The notes: generated by a model not told the origin, from the sequence alone. A stretch of DNA of 64,000 bases from G963664835 sp965220775 (GCA_965220775.1 OZ244845.1:2666001-2730000), one strand, 5' to 3'. Shown: positions 7,242-16,502, counted from the first letter of the stretch. Made by a program: numbers and translations.

Positions 7242-8146
7242 GGAGGATCGATGGTTACTGGCTGGTCGAACTCTGACAGGGTTATTTTGACCAGCAAGGG
7301 CTCGCCTGTATCCGAGGGTATGGTTAGGAGTATCTCGCGGGGAAGTTCATCTTCGACGCCAATCCATATGTCGGACACGATTGGCTTCTCTCCAACCTTA
7401 GTTCCCAACAGCGGAACTAATGCTTCCGGAGTCAGGGTGCCGCGCACCTGCCAAACCTCGACGCCGCCAATCCGGCCGCGTCCAACATACGTCAAGTCGC
7501 TGGCACGTCTGAAAACCTCGGCCGCGGCAAATTGGTCCAATGACTCCAAGTTGCTGGAACCCGGCGGAAGTAGCTGCCATTGCTCACTGAAAGGATTGAG
7601 CAGATACAGATCTGAGCCGATCTTGATCAGCTCTAACTCTACGATCGCCTGATCCATTGTTACCGTCGACTTGAGGCGCGCCCGGTCAGGGTGTGCCACT
7701 ACGCCGATAAGGTTGTTCACCACGATGCCAGAGCCCAGATCGATCGCACCGTTGGCAACCTCCAACTCGAACTTGACCGAACCCACCGTGCTGAAACGTT
7801 GCGCCGCGCTCTCGATCAGCGCGTCGGCCGAGGGACCGGAATCTTCCGCCGGAGCGGGTTCTGATGTCGGCGTCGATGGAGGGGTCTGGGTGGCGGTAGG
7901 CGTGTGCGTTTGAGTAGGGGTTGGCGTCGACGTAGGGGTTTGAGTGACAGTAGGTGTATGGGTTTGAGTAGGAGTTGGCGGCGGAGTCGGTGTATCAGTG
8001 GCAGCCTGTGCAACCATTGGTGTGGGGCCGCTAGCAGGCGGACGTGTCGGAGTTGGTGCCGGCTGCGAACCTTCACACGCGGCAACGACCAACATCGACA
8101 CAAGCAAGGCGGCAAGCAGGACCGTGCTGTTGCGCAAGATTGACAA
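7238..8146 (-). CDS. LppX/LprAFG-like lipid-carrier lipoprotein
   Basis: Secreted lipoprotein of 302 residues. A signal peptide with lipobox VVAAC puts the lipidated Cys at residue 24. Residues 25-105 are a low-complexity Thr/Pro linker with repeated TPTPTQTHTP units. From about residue 108 to the end there is a domain of the LppX/LprG type, a half-barrel with a hydrophobic pocket that carries acylated lipids in mycobacteria. TTG start at 8146 is preceded by AAGGGAAGGGA. It overlaps the MFS exporter gene by four bases. The long linker is far longer than in mycobacterial LprG and would let the domain reach from the membrane. Domain call is by overall pattern and gene partner. Confidence 0.8.
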   Translation of the reverse strand: MSILRNSTVLLAALLVSMLVVAACEGSQPAPTPTRPPASGPTPMVAQAATDTPTPPPTPTQTHTPTVTQTPTSTPTPTQTHTPTATQTPPSTPTSEPAPAEDSGPSADALIESAAQRFSTVGSVKFELEVANGAIDLGSGIVVNNLIGVVAHPDRARLKSTVTMDQAIVELELIKIGSDLYLLNPFSEQWQLLPPGSSNLESLDQFAAAEVFRRASDLTYVGRGRIGGVEVWQVRGTLTPEALVPLLGTKVGEKPIVSDIWIGVEDELPREILLTIPSDTGEPLLVKITLSEFDQPVTIDPP

Positions 8147-8269
8147 TCCCTTCCCTTGGATGAACTACCGACAGCGCTCTTCCACTACAACTCAGTCTCC
8201 AGACACTGCATTCTTAGCACAAGTGGAACGTACTAGCTAGGTTAGCGATCAGATTGCAGCGCGAGAAAC

Positions 8270-8345
8270 TGGTGCCGAGGGGCGGAATCGAACCGCCGAC
8301 ACCATGATTTTCAGTCATGTGCTCTACCGACTGAGCTACCTCGGC
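8270..8345 (-). tRNA. tRNA-Phe (GAA)
   Basis: A 76-nt cloverleaf on the minus strand. The acceptor stem pairs GCCGAGG with CCTCGGC, the discriminator is A, and the CCA end is encoded. The anticodon stem ATGA/TCAT closes a seven-base loop, CTGAAAA, giving anticodon GAA. The T arm has GTTCGATTC. It stands alone between the lipoprotein gene and a MITE. Confidence 0.97.
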
Positions 8346-8450
8346 CCGAATAGCGTTATGTGGTAGGGGTTTAACCTGTATGGCGAATTGTTCGAGCAGC
8401 ACAAGAGTTTATCACGCACTCAATTCTGCCAGCAACGTTCCGGCGGCCAA

Positions 8451-8709
8451 GTAACTGTACAGATTTAGGGGTGCCTGCTCCGTGTGGGCGTAATATCGTA
8501 CCAATGAGGGCCTGCCACAGGCGAGGGTGTTTGATCGGCGAAAGCCGGGAAAGGGTTGCAAGGGCGAAGTCCTTGCCGGGGGATGAGGTCAACCAGATCG
8601 TGGAGTTGGAACTCACCCCTTGACCGCAGACTGAGGTCCCGAATGGCGACTCGGCCTTTCCAGTTCATGGGCATGGAGGAGAAAAATACACCCAAATCTG
8701 AACTGTTCC
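8451..8709. mobile_element. MITE family B, copy 1
   Basis: A 259-bp non-coding element starting GTAACTGTACAGATTT and ending with the inverse of GGAACAGTTCAGATTT, flanked by the direct repeat GGCGGCCAA (8442-8450 and 8710-8718). The interior matches four other copies in the window at 50-80 percent by eye, including a block that reads gaagtccttgccggggga. No coding capacity. Confidence 0.85.
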
Positions 8710-9385
8710 GGCGGCCAATACTCACTTCGAAGACTTCCAAGAAACAACATTTCAGACTTGATTTGGAAGAGTCGTCCTGCTGCAATACGCTGATCGGATG
8801 TGCTCCGGTTAAACGATCGCCGCGACTCGAGCTATGACACCACGTTCGTCCGCATTCTGGAGGCCGGTGATTACATGCAACCATTCTCGTCACCGGCGCG
8901 GTTCGCGGCCGGCGCTTCGTCGACCGAAGGCGCCTTGATTTGAAGATGATAGAATGGATTTGGTGTTGAATGGAACGACGCGTCCGCGTAGACGCGGAGG
9001 ATCCAGCGATTGGACTCCGACCGACCTACGTGCGAGCGACATCGCGGGCGACAATTGCGCGCAGGTCGGCGGGTCTGTCAACGATGGTAACCGCAACATT
9101 GCGGCTCTTCAATTAGAGCGCCGCTAGAGATCTCCTTACTCACATAGGAACTGCGAAAACTGCGTCTGAATCGCGTTGACAAATTCCTCTCAGGTCGCCA
9201 GAAGGCGCTGGTGTTTGGTCATAGCATCTTTTCGCGAGATGTATCAGTACCTTGCAAGCAAGGTGACCCGGGCTAGCAATGACAACGGGATGCCGTTCGG
9301 TGGTAAGGTCCCCGCAAACCCGTAACTGAATTGACAACCTGACCGTCATTATGAGCATCTGCTCATTCACCGTGTGGACTGAAGA
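8710..9385. other. Intergenic stretch without a recognisable gene
   Basis: About 680 bases between MITE copy 1 and the O-antigen-ligase-like gene. A short plus-strand frame around 8815-8940 has protein-like composition but no family I recognise and no start; it may be a gene relic. Promoter elements for the downstream gene are not clear to me. Confidence 0.5.
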
Positions 9386-10837
9386 TTGATCAAGGCAGCG
9401 CCTGAGACTCAGCGAATTCTCAGATTTCTCAAGCCAATTGGACTGGCTGCTTTGGTTGGCCTGTTCTTGGGCGCGGCAGTAGCGTTGGGCTCACCGCTAT
9501 ACGTTACGGTCGCAATATTGGGCGTAGGCGCCTTCGTGGCCGCTCTGGTGAGCCCATTCTGGGCGTTGGTTGCGGTATTCGCAGCAATCTTGGGCCTGCC
9601 ATTCGCCGTTATCCCCGTAAACCTGGGGCCCGTGCGACTTACGCTGGTCGACGTAGCGCTGATCCTCGCCACCATCTCGTGGCTGTCCAGGCTTCTGGGC
9701 ACTCGCATTGAGTTCCGATCTAGCCATGCGGACGGCATCGTCCTCGTCTACCTGGGAATAACTGTGGTGGCGTTTTTGCTCGGCACAGCCTTTGCAACTC
9801 CATCTTCGACGGTCCGATTATTTCTGAAGGCCATCGCCGCTGGAATACTGTTCTTCGCCGTCATCCAATCTGTAACAACTATCTCTATCTTGAGGCGGAT
9901 CTCACTGCTGTTTGCGTTCTTTGGCTGGGGTGCAGCGGCCCTGAGCGTTGTATTGTACTTTCTGCCACACTCAGTATCGATCGCGATATTGTCTTCATCG
10001 AGGCCGCTAAATCATCCGGGCGGCTCAGTCCTCAGATTCATTGCCGGCACCGACGTGCAACGTGCAATTGGATTTGCCATAGACCCAAATGTACTCGGCG
10101 CAATGATGGCTGTTGTGTGCCTTGTAACGCTGGGATTACTAGTGACCAGTCATAGTGATTCGCGCTACGTAATATTGGCCGGCCTGGCGATTAGTCTTCT
10201 CGCCTTGCTGTTAACCTATTCTCGTAGTTCGTGGCTTGGCTTAGTGAGTGGGTCTGCCTTGTTTGCAACCCTGTGGCTGCGCCGGCCGTGGTTCGTATTA
10301 CTTGCTATCGCGGCACCCGCAGTCGTGCTTCTTCTACCGCCTGATCTCGCGTTTGTCTCCCATCTGCAATCCGGTCTTCAGGCCCAAGACCAAGCGGCGG
10401 CTATGCGGCTTGGGGAGTTCAAAGACGCGCTGACGTTAATTCAACGCTATCCGATCTTCGGAGTTGGCTATGGGTCAGCACCAACGGTCGACTTGTATTT
10501 GGGCGTAAGCAGCATCTACTTACTTATCGCCGAGCAGACCGGGCTTGTAGGCCTTGCTATATTCCTAATATTGATCGGAATCGTCTTGGGACACGCAGTT
10601 CGGCCGGCGTGGAATAGCTCGCACACCGAAGGACGCGTCCTGCTCATCGGGTGGTGCGGCGCGATGGCGGTAGTGCTGACTACAGGAGTTCTTGATCACC
10701 ACTTTGCCAATATCCGATTCACACCTATGTTGGCCCTGTGGTGGACCGTCGTCGGGCTAGTTGTGGCGTCATCGTTGATACTGAACCGGCTTGGCACCGG
10801 CCAAGATTTGCCCCTCGATGATCGGTCTACCACCTGA
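9386..10837 (+). CDS. O-antigen ligase/Wzy-like polytopic membrane protein
   Basis: Membrane protein of 483 residues with about a dozen hydrophobic segments. The signature region of the O-antigen ligase (WaaL/Wzy_C) family lies in the second half: a cluster reading LLTYSRSSWLGLVSGSA (about residues 271-287), then a soluble loop and IQRYPIFGVGYGSAPT near residue 352. These enzymes transfer or polymerise undecaprenyl-linked oligosaccharides on the outer face of the cytoplasmic membrane. The TTG start at 9386 has no clear ribosome-binding site. The next plausible start is further inside the first segment. Stands alone, with a convergent neighbour downstream. Confidence 0.75.
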   Translation: MIKAAPETQRILRFLKPIGLAALVGLFLGAAVALGSPLYVTVAILGVGAFVAALVSPFWALVAVFAAILGLPFAVIPVNLGPVRLTLVDVALILATISWLSRLLGTRIEFRSSHADGIVLVYLGITVVAFLLGTAFATPSSTVRLFLKAIAAGILFFAVIQSVTTISILRRISLLFAFFGWGAAALSVVLYFLPHSVSIAILSSSRPLNHPGGSVLRFIAGTDVQRAIGFAIDPNVLGAMMAVVCLVTLGLLVTSHSDSRYVILAGLAISLLALLLTYSRSSWLGLVSGSALFATLWLRRPWFVLLAIAAPAVVLLLPPDLAFVSHLQSGLQAQDQAAAMRLGEFKDALTLIQRYPIFGVGYGSAPTVDLYLGVSSIYLLIAEQTGLVGLAIFLILIGIVLGHAVRPAWNSSHTEGRVLLIGWCGAMAVVLTTGVLDHHFANIRFTPMLALWWTVVGLVVASSLILNRLGTGQDLPLDDRSTT

Positions 10838-10849
10838 TTGAGCGAGATT

Positions 10850-10884
10850 TGGTTTGGTTCGCCGTCCAAAGCGAATCAAAACCA
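10850..10884. terminator. Hairpin between convergent genes
   Basis: Imperfect inverted repeat GGTTTGGTTCGC (10851-10862) with GCGAATCAAAACC (10871-10883), loop of eight bases. It sits 3' of both the O-antigen-ligase-like gene and the convergent small membrane protein gene and could serve either strand, although the T-run is weak. Confidence 0.5.
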
Positions 10885-11313
10885 CCTCCAGATCCGATGC
10901 AGCGGCGCTTTAATCCAATCGTCTTCACGCGTTACAGAGGAGAACAGATCCGCACTGAATCCACGAACCAGTCTGTAGACGATTAGATAGCGCAGTGGAT
11001 GAGCCGAAGACGAACTGAACTGGTCGATAAGTAGATGGGCTGCAAACGAGACTACTAGTGCGGTCAGCCAAGACCGGCGACGAACAAGCGCGAGTACGGT
11101 CAAACCTGTCGCGACTTCCCACGAGTGGATCGGCAAGATCAGAATCCGGCGGGAGGGCCAGAGCCGCCTTATCGCGTAGTCCACCAAGTGGTCGGTGTCA
11201 ATAAAGAACCCGCCTGCCAAAGAAGCCAGCCAATTCGGCCGGCTTGGCGACCCAAACGCTAAAACGCGGGCAATTGTGAGCGACGTCAACAGGTGGTATC
11301 GAGGTCTAGCCAT
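10876..11313 (-). CDS. YdjM/LexA-regulated-type membrane protein with metal-site histidines
   Basis: Small membrane protein of 145 residues with four hydrophobic segments. Spaced acidic/His motifs are visible: GGFFIDTDHLVDY (about residues 34-46), LPIHSWE (about residues 60-66) and AAHLLIDQF (about residues 91-99). The combination of D-x-D-H with later H and H-x-x-x-D is that of the YdjM (DUF457) family of predicted membrane-bound metal-dependent hydrolases. No substrate can be inferred. The ATG start at 11313 lacks an obvious Shine-Dalgarno. Convergent with the preceding gene and divergent from the binding-protein gene. Confidence 0.6.
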   Translation of the reverse strand: MARPRYHLLTSLTIARVLAFGSPSRPNWLASLAGGFFIDTDHLVDYAIRRLWPSRRILILPIHSWEVATGLTVLALVRRRSWLTALVVSFAAHLLIDQFSSSSAHPLRYLIVYRLVRGFSADLFSSVTREDDWIKAPLHRIWRWF

Positions 11314-11455
11314 CGAGGCGAAACGTGATCGTAGAGGTCTTCATGGCAATAAACTCATCACCGAATAGTCTATCGAACGCTTAGATTAAAGTGTAAGAAG
11401 CCTTGTGTGCAATCTATCTGGACAAAGTCCATACATAAACCATACGTCATTTGCG

Positions 11456-11500
11456 TTGACTGCAATCGGCGCGCTGGAATATACTTGGTGGCCGATTGCA
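11456..11500 (+). promoter_or_regulatory. Promoter with perfect 10-bp inverted repeat for the binding-lipoprotein gene
   Basis: A -35 box TTGACT (11456-11461), an 18-base spacer and a -10 box TATACT (11480-11485). The perfect inverted repeat TGCAATCGGC (11461-11470) / GCCGATTGCA (11491-11500) straddles the -10 box, as expected for a repressor operator. Downstream, GGGGTGATYCAAGA occurs twice in tandem (11542-11569) in the long leader. No regulator gene is adjacent. Confidence 0.7.
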
Positions 11501-11656
11501 TGCTGCTCTCGCAGAAGCGAAAACGTCGATGGCGAAAGAAAGGGGTGATTCAAGAGGGGTGATCCAAGAGAAGAGCGATCGAAACGCCAGCCAGAGTTAG
11601 GCTCGGCAAGCAGAGTGATCTAATTTGATTAAGGAACCATGTAAGGAGTGAATAAG

Positions 11657-13123
11657 TTGCTTGACAGTTCATTGACACGCGGGTTCAGTCGCCGATCATT
11701 CTTGGTTGGGCTGGGCGCGACTGCTGCTCTGCCGATTCTGGCAGCCTGCCAGCCGCAGGTAGTCGAGAAGACGGTCGAAGTGCCGGTCATAGTCAAGGAA
11801 ACCGTCGTTGTTCAAGAGATCGTCGAGAAGGAAGTCGTCGTCGAGAAGGCCGTAGAGGTCGAGAAGGAAGTCGTCGTCGAGAAGGAAGTGATCGTCGAGG
11901 TCGAGAAAGAGGTCACTCGGATGGCTGGGCCTCCCATGGCGAAGGAGCCGATCACCCTTCGACACCACACGGCTATTTCAGTAATGAAGCCCCAAATCGA
12001 ACTCTATACCTTGATCGATAATAATGTCACGATCAACTTCGAGCAAGTTCCTTGGGCTCAGCATGCCGACAAGTGGCTGATCGACGTCGCGGCCGGCAGT
12101 GCCGCCGATTACGTTACGATTGGTAGTCCATGGTGGCCGCCGATAAAGACAAGGGAAGTCACGTATGCGTTAGACGACCACCTGAGGGCTAGCGGTCTTG
12201 AGAACGATAGATTTAGCGCAGACCCGCAAAGGTTCATGGGACACAATGGTAAGCTGTGGGGGCTGCCGTTCGCACCGACCAATCCGCGCACTCTCATCTA
12301 TAACATCGGACTCTATGAGTCCGCCGGCGTCGACCTACCGACGATCGATTGGACGTGGGATGACCTGACGGCAGCACTCAAGGTGCTTCACAACCCACCG
12401 GACGTCTATGGGATGCCAACCTTGAAGAACCCCTGGACGCCACAAGAGATGATCTGGCAAAAGGGTGGCGCGCTGTTCAACGAAGACCAGTCTAAATGCT
12501 TGCTTGACTCGCCGGAAGCTATTTCAGCGATCCAGCAGGCGGTCGACTGGACGGTGAAAGATAAGGTCGCGATGGCGCCCGGCCAGGAGAAGGTCCTTGG
12601 AGACAACATATTCGGCAGCAACAAGCTCTCGAATATGGTCAGTTCGGGTCTCGACTGGGATGCACTGTCGAAGCGCTGGACGAAGAACTTCGAGTTTGAA
12701 GCATGGTCGACTGGTTTCCCACTCGCTCCCGATGCCGTAGAGCGCGTCTATAGCAGCGAGGTACACGTCAGGGCCCTCTATGGGCAGACCAAGTATCCAG
12801 ACGATGCCTTCAATTACATGCAATGGATGCTAAGTGACCCTGCGGCCCTGACCATCCAGTTCGTCGATATCGGCATCCCTGTAGGTTACGACCAGAAGAG
12901 GATGCTGGCAGGTCTGGAGGACGAAAAGCAAAAGGCGTTCTTCACTAACCTGTTCGACAACGTGCTGCCCTACTGCGCTCCCGACATTTGGGGTCCGCAG
13001 ACCAGCGAGATTCAGAAGGCCTTCTTCTCCGAATACGACTTCGCTATGTTGGAGAAGAAGACCGTCGCAGAGGCAATGAAAGACGCAACAACAGCTATTG
13101 ATGCCATTCTGGCCGACTCCTAA
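11657..13123 (+). CDS. Extracellular solute-binding lipoprotein, ABC sugar-type (family 1)
   Basis: Substrate-binding component of an ABC importer, about 488 residues. A twin-arginine signal (FSRRSFLVGLGA) leads to lipobox LAAC with Cys31, so it is a Tat-exported lipoprotein. Residues 33-85 form a charged Val/Glu/Lys spacer made of EKEVVVEK-like repeats, a hallmark of Chloroflexota binding proteins, followed by a family 1 (maltose/glycerol-phosphate type) fold. I choose TTG 11657 because AAGGAG (11643-11648) is eight bases upstream; the GTG at 11648 overlaps that site. No permease or ATPase gene is nearby, so the partner importer lies elsewhere. A strong terminator follows. Confidence 0.88.
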   Translation: MLDSSLTRGFSRRSFLVGLGATAALPILAACQPQVVEKTVEVPVIVKETVVVQEIVEKEVVVEKAVEVEKEVVVEKEVIVEVEKEVTRMAGPPMAKEPITLRHHTAISVMKPQIELYTLIDNNVTINFEQVPWAQHADKWLIDVAAGSAADYVTIGSPWWPPIKTREVTYALDDHLRASGLENDRFSADPQRFMGHNGKLWGLPFAPTNPRTLIYNIGLYESAGVDLPTIDWTWDDLTAALKVLHNPPDVYGMPTLKNPWTPQEMIWQKGGALFNEDQSKCLLDSPEAISAIQQAVDWTVKDKVAMAPGQEKVLGDNIFGSNKLSNMVSSGLDWDALSKRWTKNFEFEAWSTGFPLAPDAVERVYSSEVHVRALYGQTKYPDDAFNYMQWMLSDPAALTIQFVDIGIPVGYDQKRMLAGLEDEKQKAFFTNLFDNVLPYCAPDIWGPQTSEIQKAFFSEYDFAMLEKKTVAEAMKDATTAIDAILADS

Positions 13124-13160
13124 TCATTGATTTGAAGTTAGCCTAGCCTCGCAATGAAGA

Positions 13161-13199
13161 GTGGCGGCCATCGGGTTAGTCCTGATGGCCGCCACTTTT
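13161..13199 (+). terminator. Rho-independent terminator after the binding-lipoprotein gene
   Basis: A perfect 12-bp stem, GTGGCGGCCATC (13161-13172) with GATGGCCGCCAC (13184-13195), an 11-base loop and a TTTT tail. It isolates the binding-protein transcript from the PhyH gene that starts 50 bases later. Confidence 0.92.
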
Positions 13200-13248
13200 G
13201 CTTTACCAATCAACACATCGAAATACAATCCAAAAGGATGAGTTGCCA

Positions 13249-14472
13249 ATGAAGGTAGATCGCCAGCAGTTGCTCGAAGACGGTTACATTATCTTGAGGA
13301 ATGTAATACCACCTTCGGAGCTCGACAAAATGCGCGCCGGCGTTGAGACCTTGGTGAGCCGTCAACGGGCCATATGGGCCCGCGATCGCAAGCCGGAAGA
13401 GCCTTCCGGCGGCCAGTGGGACGTAGCTGCCCAACCCCGCGTCATCCTGAACCAGGTAGTCGATGCAGAAACTGCCTATGTAATCGACTTCTTTATTGGT
13501 GAAAACACGCTTGGAGTAGCTCAGCAACTCACGAAAGGGCCCAAAATGGCTCCAATCGTCATGTGGGTAATGTGCAACCCGATACGCGACCACGGTCCGG
13601 CAGATTGGCACAGGGATCTAGGTCCCCATAAGGAACCTCCACTTCGCGGCCTCCAGGCAGACCTTCTCGAAAACGGCCCCGGTTTCGTCCAATGGAACGT
13701 ACCTCTATACGATGACGACGTGCTTTGGGTAGTTCCAAGAAGTCATCGCCGGATCAACACCGAGCAAGAGGATCGCGAACTTCTGGCAAATAGTCGGGCG
13801 CCTCTGTCGTCCGGCATGCCAGTTCGGCTACGCGCTGGTGACGGCGTCGTCTATTTGAATGCACTTCTCCATTGGGGAAGCAACTACAGCGCCAAACTCC
13901 GCCGGACCCTCCATTTCGGTGGTCGTGCGTTTGAAGGGCCCAACTATCCGTACGTATTCGATCGATACTGGGAACCGGATTTCACCGACCGACTGCCAGA
14001 TCATTATCGAGAAACATTTCACGGCTTCGCCAGGCACTGGTCCGAGGAATGGGACACTATCGAGTCGCTGTTTCGGGCCATGATCGACCGAAACGCGGTG
14101 AGCTTCGATAACAATATTAGTCGGCTTCATCCTGGGAAAAACCATCGCATGGTGTTTCTAACAATGCTCTCGAAAGTAGCGCAGCGCGTTCGTGCGATCA
14201 AAGCTTCCGAGGTCGAGAATGACTCCGAACCCAGTGCTGCCGCTGCCCCGGTCAAGGCGGACGTGACTCGAACCATGTACCAAAACCTGTCCGCCCGGTT
14301 TACTGCAGACGAAGTCGAAACGATCTGGAAGAGATTTATTCCTCTGGACTCGCGACTCCAGTCCGATGAGGACCAGTTTATCCCCGGTTTCCAATCGGGG
14401 CCGACAAAGTACAATTTCTATGATATGCCGGCCAATTTCGACATCGAAGACCTGGTAAAGAGTTGGGCCTAG
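13249..14472 (+). CDS. PhyH-family Fe(II)/2-oxoglutarate dioxygenase, copy 1
   Basis: Cupin-fold non-haem iron oxygenase of the phytanoyl-CoA dioxygenase family, 407 residues, long for the family. The iron triad is visible as HRD at residues 121-123 (WHRDLG) and His208 in LLHWGSN, with an Arg pair at 218-219 (KLRRT) to hold 2-oxoglutarate. ATG 13249 is chosen because AAAGGA lies ten bases upstream; an in-frame TTG at 13198 sits in the terminator tail. The protein has an extra C-terminal ~110 residues beyond the core. It precedes two GH127-like genes in the same direction. Substrate unknown; hydroxylation or oxidative removal of a sugar-linked group is a guess from context. Confidence 0.88.
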   Translation: MKVDRQQLLEDGYIILRNVIPPSELDKMRAGVETLVSRQRAIWARDRKPEEPSGGQWDVAAQPRVILNQVVDAETAYVIDFFIGENTLGVAQQLTKGPKMAPIVMWVMCNPIRDHGPADWHRDLGPHKEPPLRGLQADLLENGPGFVQWNVPLYDDDVLWVVPRSHRRINTEQEDRELLANSRAPLSSGMPVRLRAGDGVVYLNALLHWGSNYSAKLRRTLHFGGRAFEGPNYPYVFDRYWEPDFTDRLPDHYRETFHGFARHWSEEWDTIESLFRAMIDRNAVSFDNNISRLHPGKNHRMVFLTMLSKVAQRVRAIKASEVENDSEPSAAAAPVKADVTRTMYQNLSARFTADEVETIWKRFIPLDSRLQSDEDQFIPGFQSGPTKYNFYDMPANFDIEDLVKSWA

Positions 14473-14627
14473 TTTTCCAACTTCGGGCGTTTCCCTTGGG
14501 CGACTTGTTCACAGTGTCGATGTTGGATCGAGTCTTGGACACAGCCTTCAGGGCTTCTGAAGAATCCTGATTGCGTCTTCGACCGGCCTGCCATTCGTGT
14601 AAAGCACAACACTAGGAGATTGCATTT

Positions 14628-16502
14628 ATGAGCGGACCAGGCGCCGGATATCCGCCACCTGACTTTGATGAGCCCCGAATAGCTGGCGAAAGGTACGAGG
14701 CACAGGTCCCGGACACCCTTGACCTGGCGGACAGGGCGGCGGCGGCCATCAACGGGATCGGCGGCGCGATCGATACCGACATGGACCATCAGATGTGGTT
14801 TTGGATTCGCTATGCCTACAAGAATCCCTTTATGAAACATCACGGCGCAGACCCTACCTGCGATGCGTTGCTTTCGCCAACCCTGCCCATGTTGAGGACG
14901 ATGAGCGGTAGCAGGGAGCGAATGGACCAGGAAGTCGGGTTAATGAGACATCTATTGCGGGACACTTCTCCCGACGATGGGCTCTATTACAACGTGTACC
15001 GGCCAGAACGGCATTGGCATTCCAGCTATGGTAAAGAGGGCAGCCCTTTAATCACAGAGGACTTCGCGGTCACGGTCGCAAATGCATTCCTTTTACACGC
15101 AATGATGCTTTGGAAGGGATTGGACGGAGACCCTGCTTGGGACAAGCGTATCAGCACCATGGTAGATGGGCTGATATCCATTGCAGAATTTCGGGGCGAC
15201 TACGCCTATTACCCTGACGGAGGGTTCTCCGAAGTCTGCGGTTATCCTCGTTCCGGCTGGCGGCACACCGATGAGCCTCTTACCGACGATAACAATGCTG
15301 AAGGCTCGATCACCAGCTACTACGGCGACATCATCAGGGTACTTCCCGCCTGGTATTTGGAAAGCGGCGACGAACGTGCCCTCGACCTCGCCGGCAGACT
15401 GAGCAGATTCTGTATGAACCCACGATTCTGGGGCGGCAATCCGGAGCCGGTAATGGTCGCCGGCAATGAGCTGGGACACTTCAACTTCCACACCCACAAC
15501 CGCATGTTGACACTTGCTTCGATGCTGGAGTACGGCCGCGTAGCCAACGATGACCGCGTGTTGGAGTTCGTCCAGCGGGGATACGAATTTGCTCTCACTT
15601 TGGGGATTGCCAAGCTGGGCTGGATAACGACGCCTTTCTGGGGCAGCAGTCTCGAAGGATTGAATGAGGCGTGCACCTTTCAGGACCTGGTGCGCCTTGG
15701 CATCAGGCTGACTGACGCCGGCGTCGGTGACTATTGGGACATCGTCGATACGATTGTGCGTAACCACCTAGCCGAGCAGCAGCTCTTGCGTCGGGATATC
15801 CTTGAGAGGGTGTCTGAAGCAGGCGCTGAGCACCGCGCCGATCCCATCTCCGAGTCGAGCGGCAGAGTCATCGAGCGTACTTTGGGGCTATTCGGATCCT
15901 GCGCGGGGCCAGCTGGTATCCCAAAACCCTGGGTGATGCAGTGCTGTTCCGGCAACGCGCCACAGGCTCTATATTACGCTTGGGAAGGCGCTGTTAGGCA
16001 CGACGCCGGCACCACGACAATCAACTTGCACCTCAACCGCGCCTCATCGTGGGTAGACGTCAGCAGCTATCTTCCCCACCAGGGCAAAGTGATAATAGAT
16101 GTGAAAGACTCGAGCAGGGTTGCGGTCCGCGTAGCTTCTTGGATGCCGGTGCGCCAGCTACAAACCAGAGTCAATAGCACCGCGCGCGACGGCGTACGTG
16201 TCGGCAACTACCTCATATTCGACGGAGTGAAGCCGGGAGACACCATTGAGCTTGACTTCCCCATCAAGGAGTCGACGGTGTCTTACACCGCAAATGCTCA
16301 CAGGCCCGGGTCCAATCGGAGCCACGGTCGAGAGACGCAGTACAAGGTGACATCTCGGGGCAGCACCGTCGTAGATATCTCACCTAAGGACACCGATCCG
16401 ACTTCGTATCCCTTCTATGAGCGCGAACACCTCCGGACGGAAATGACACCGATGAAGACTACAACCCGATTCGTTCCGGCCAAGACGCTTCTGAACTGGT
16501 AG
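14628..16502 (+). CDS. GH127-like (beta-L-arabinofuranosidase-type) glycosidase, paralogue 1
   Basis: An (alpha/alpha)6-barrel protein of 624 residues with no signal peptide, so cytoplasmic. It resembles GH127-type enzymes, in which a zinc-bound cysteine is the nucleophile. The four expected ligands are present: Glu347-x-Cys349 (NEACTFQD) and Cys439-Cys440 (MQCCSGNAP), spaced 90 residues apart against 77 in the characterised enzyme HypBA1. A His-rich stretch GHFNFHTHNR lies at 283-292. A beta-rich C-terminal third includes TTINLHLNRASSW. ATG has AGGAG nine bases upstream. Roughly 45-50 percent identical by eye to the next gene. Likely removes an unusual furanose or related residue, but the substrate cannot be read from sequence. 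Confidence 0.7.
   Translation: MSGPGAGYPPPDFDEPRIAGERYEAQVPDTLDLADRAAAAINGIGGAIDTDMDHQMWFWIRYAYKNPFMKHHGADPTCDALLSPTLPMLRTMSGSRERMDQEVGLMRHLLRDTSPDDGLYYNVYRPERHWHSSYGKEGSPLITEDFAVTVANAFLLHAMMLWKGLDGDPAWDKRISTMVDGLISIAEFRGDYAYYPDGGFSEVCGYPRSGWRHTDEPLTDDNNAEGSITSYYGDIIRVLPAWYLESGDERALDLAGRLSRFCMNPRFWGGNPEPVMVAGNELGHFNFHTHNRMLTLASMLEYGRVANDDRVLEFVQRGYEFALTLGIAKLGWITTPFWGSSLEGLNEACTFQDLVRLGIRLTDAGVGDYWDIVDTIVRNHLAEQQLLRRDILERVSEAGAEHRADPISESSGRVIERTLGLFGSCAGPAGIPKPWVMQCCSGNAPQALYYAWEGAVRHDAGTTTINLHLNRASSWVDVSSYLPHQGKVIIDVKDSSRVAVRVASWMPVRQLQTRVNSTARDGVRVGNYLIFDGVKPGDTIELDFPIKESTVSYTANAHRPGSNRSHGRETQYKVTSRGSTVVDISPKDTDPTSYPFYEREHLRTEMTPMKTTTRFVPAKTLLNW

Noticed and set aside
8815..8940. Possible fragment of a secreted repeat protein on the plus strand
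   Set aside because: Too short and without a start; no clear family match.
9140..9370. A 76-codon minus-strand frame upstream of the O-antigen-ligase-like gene
   Set aside because: No motif, no start signals, and antisense placement in an intergenic region.
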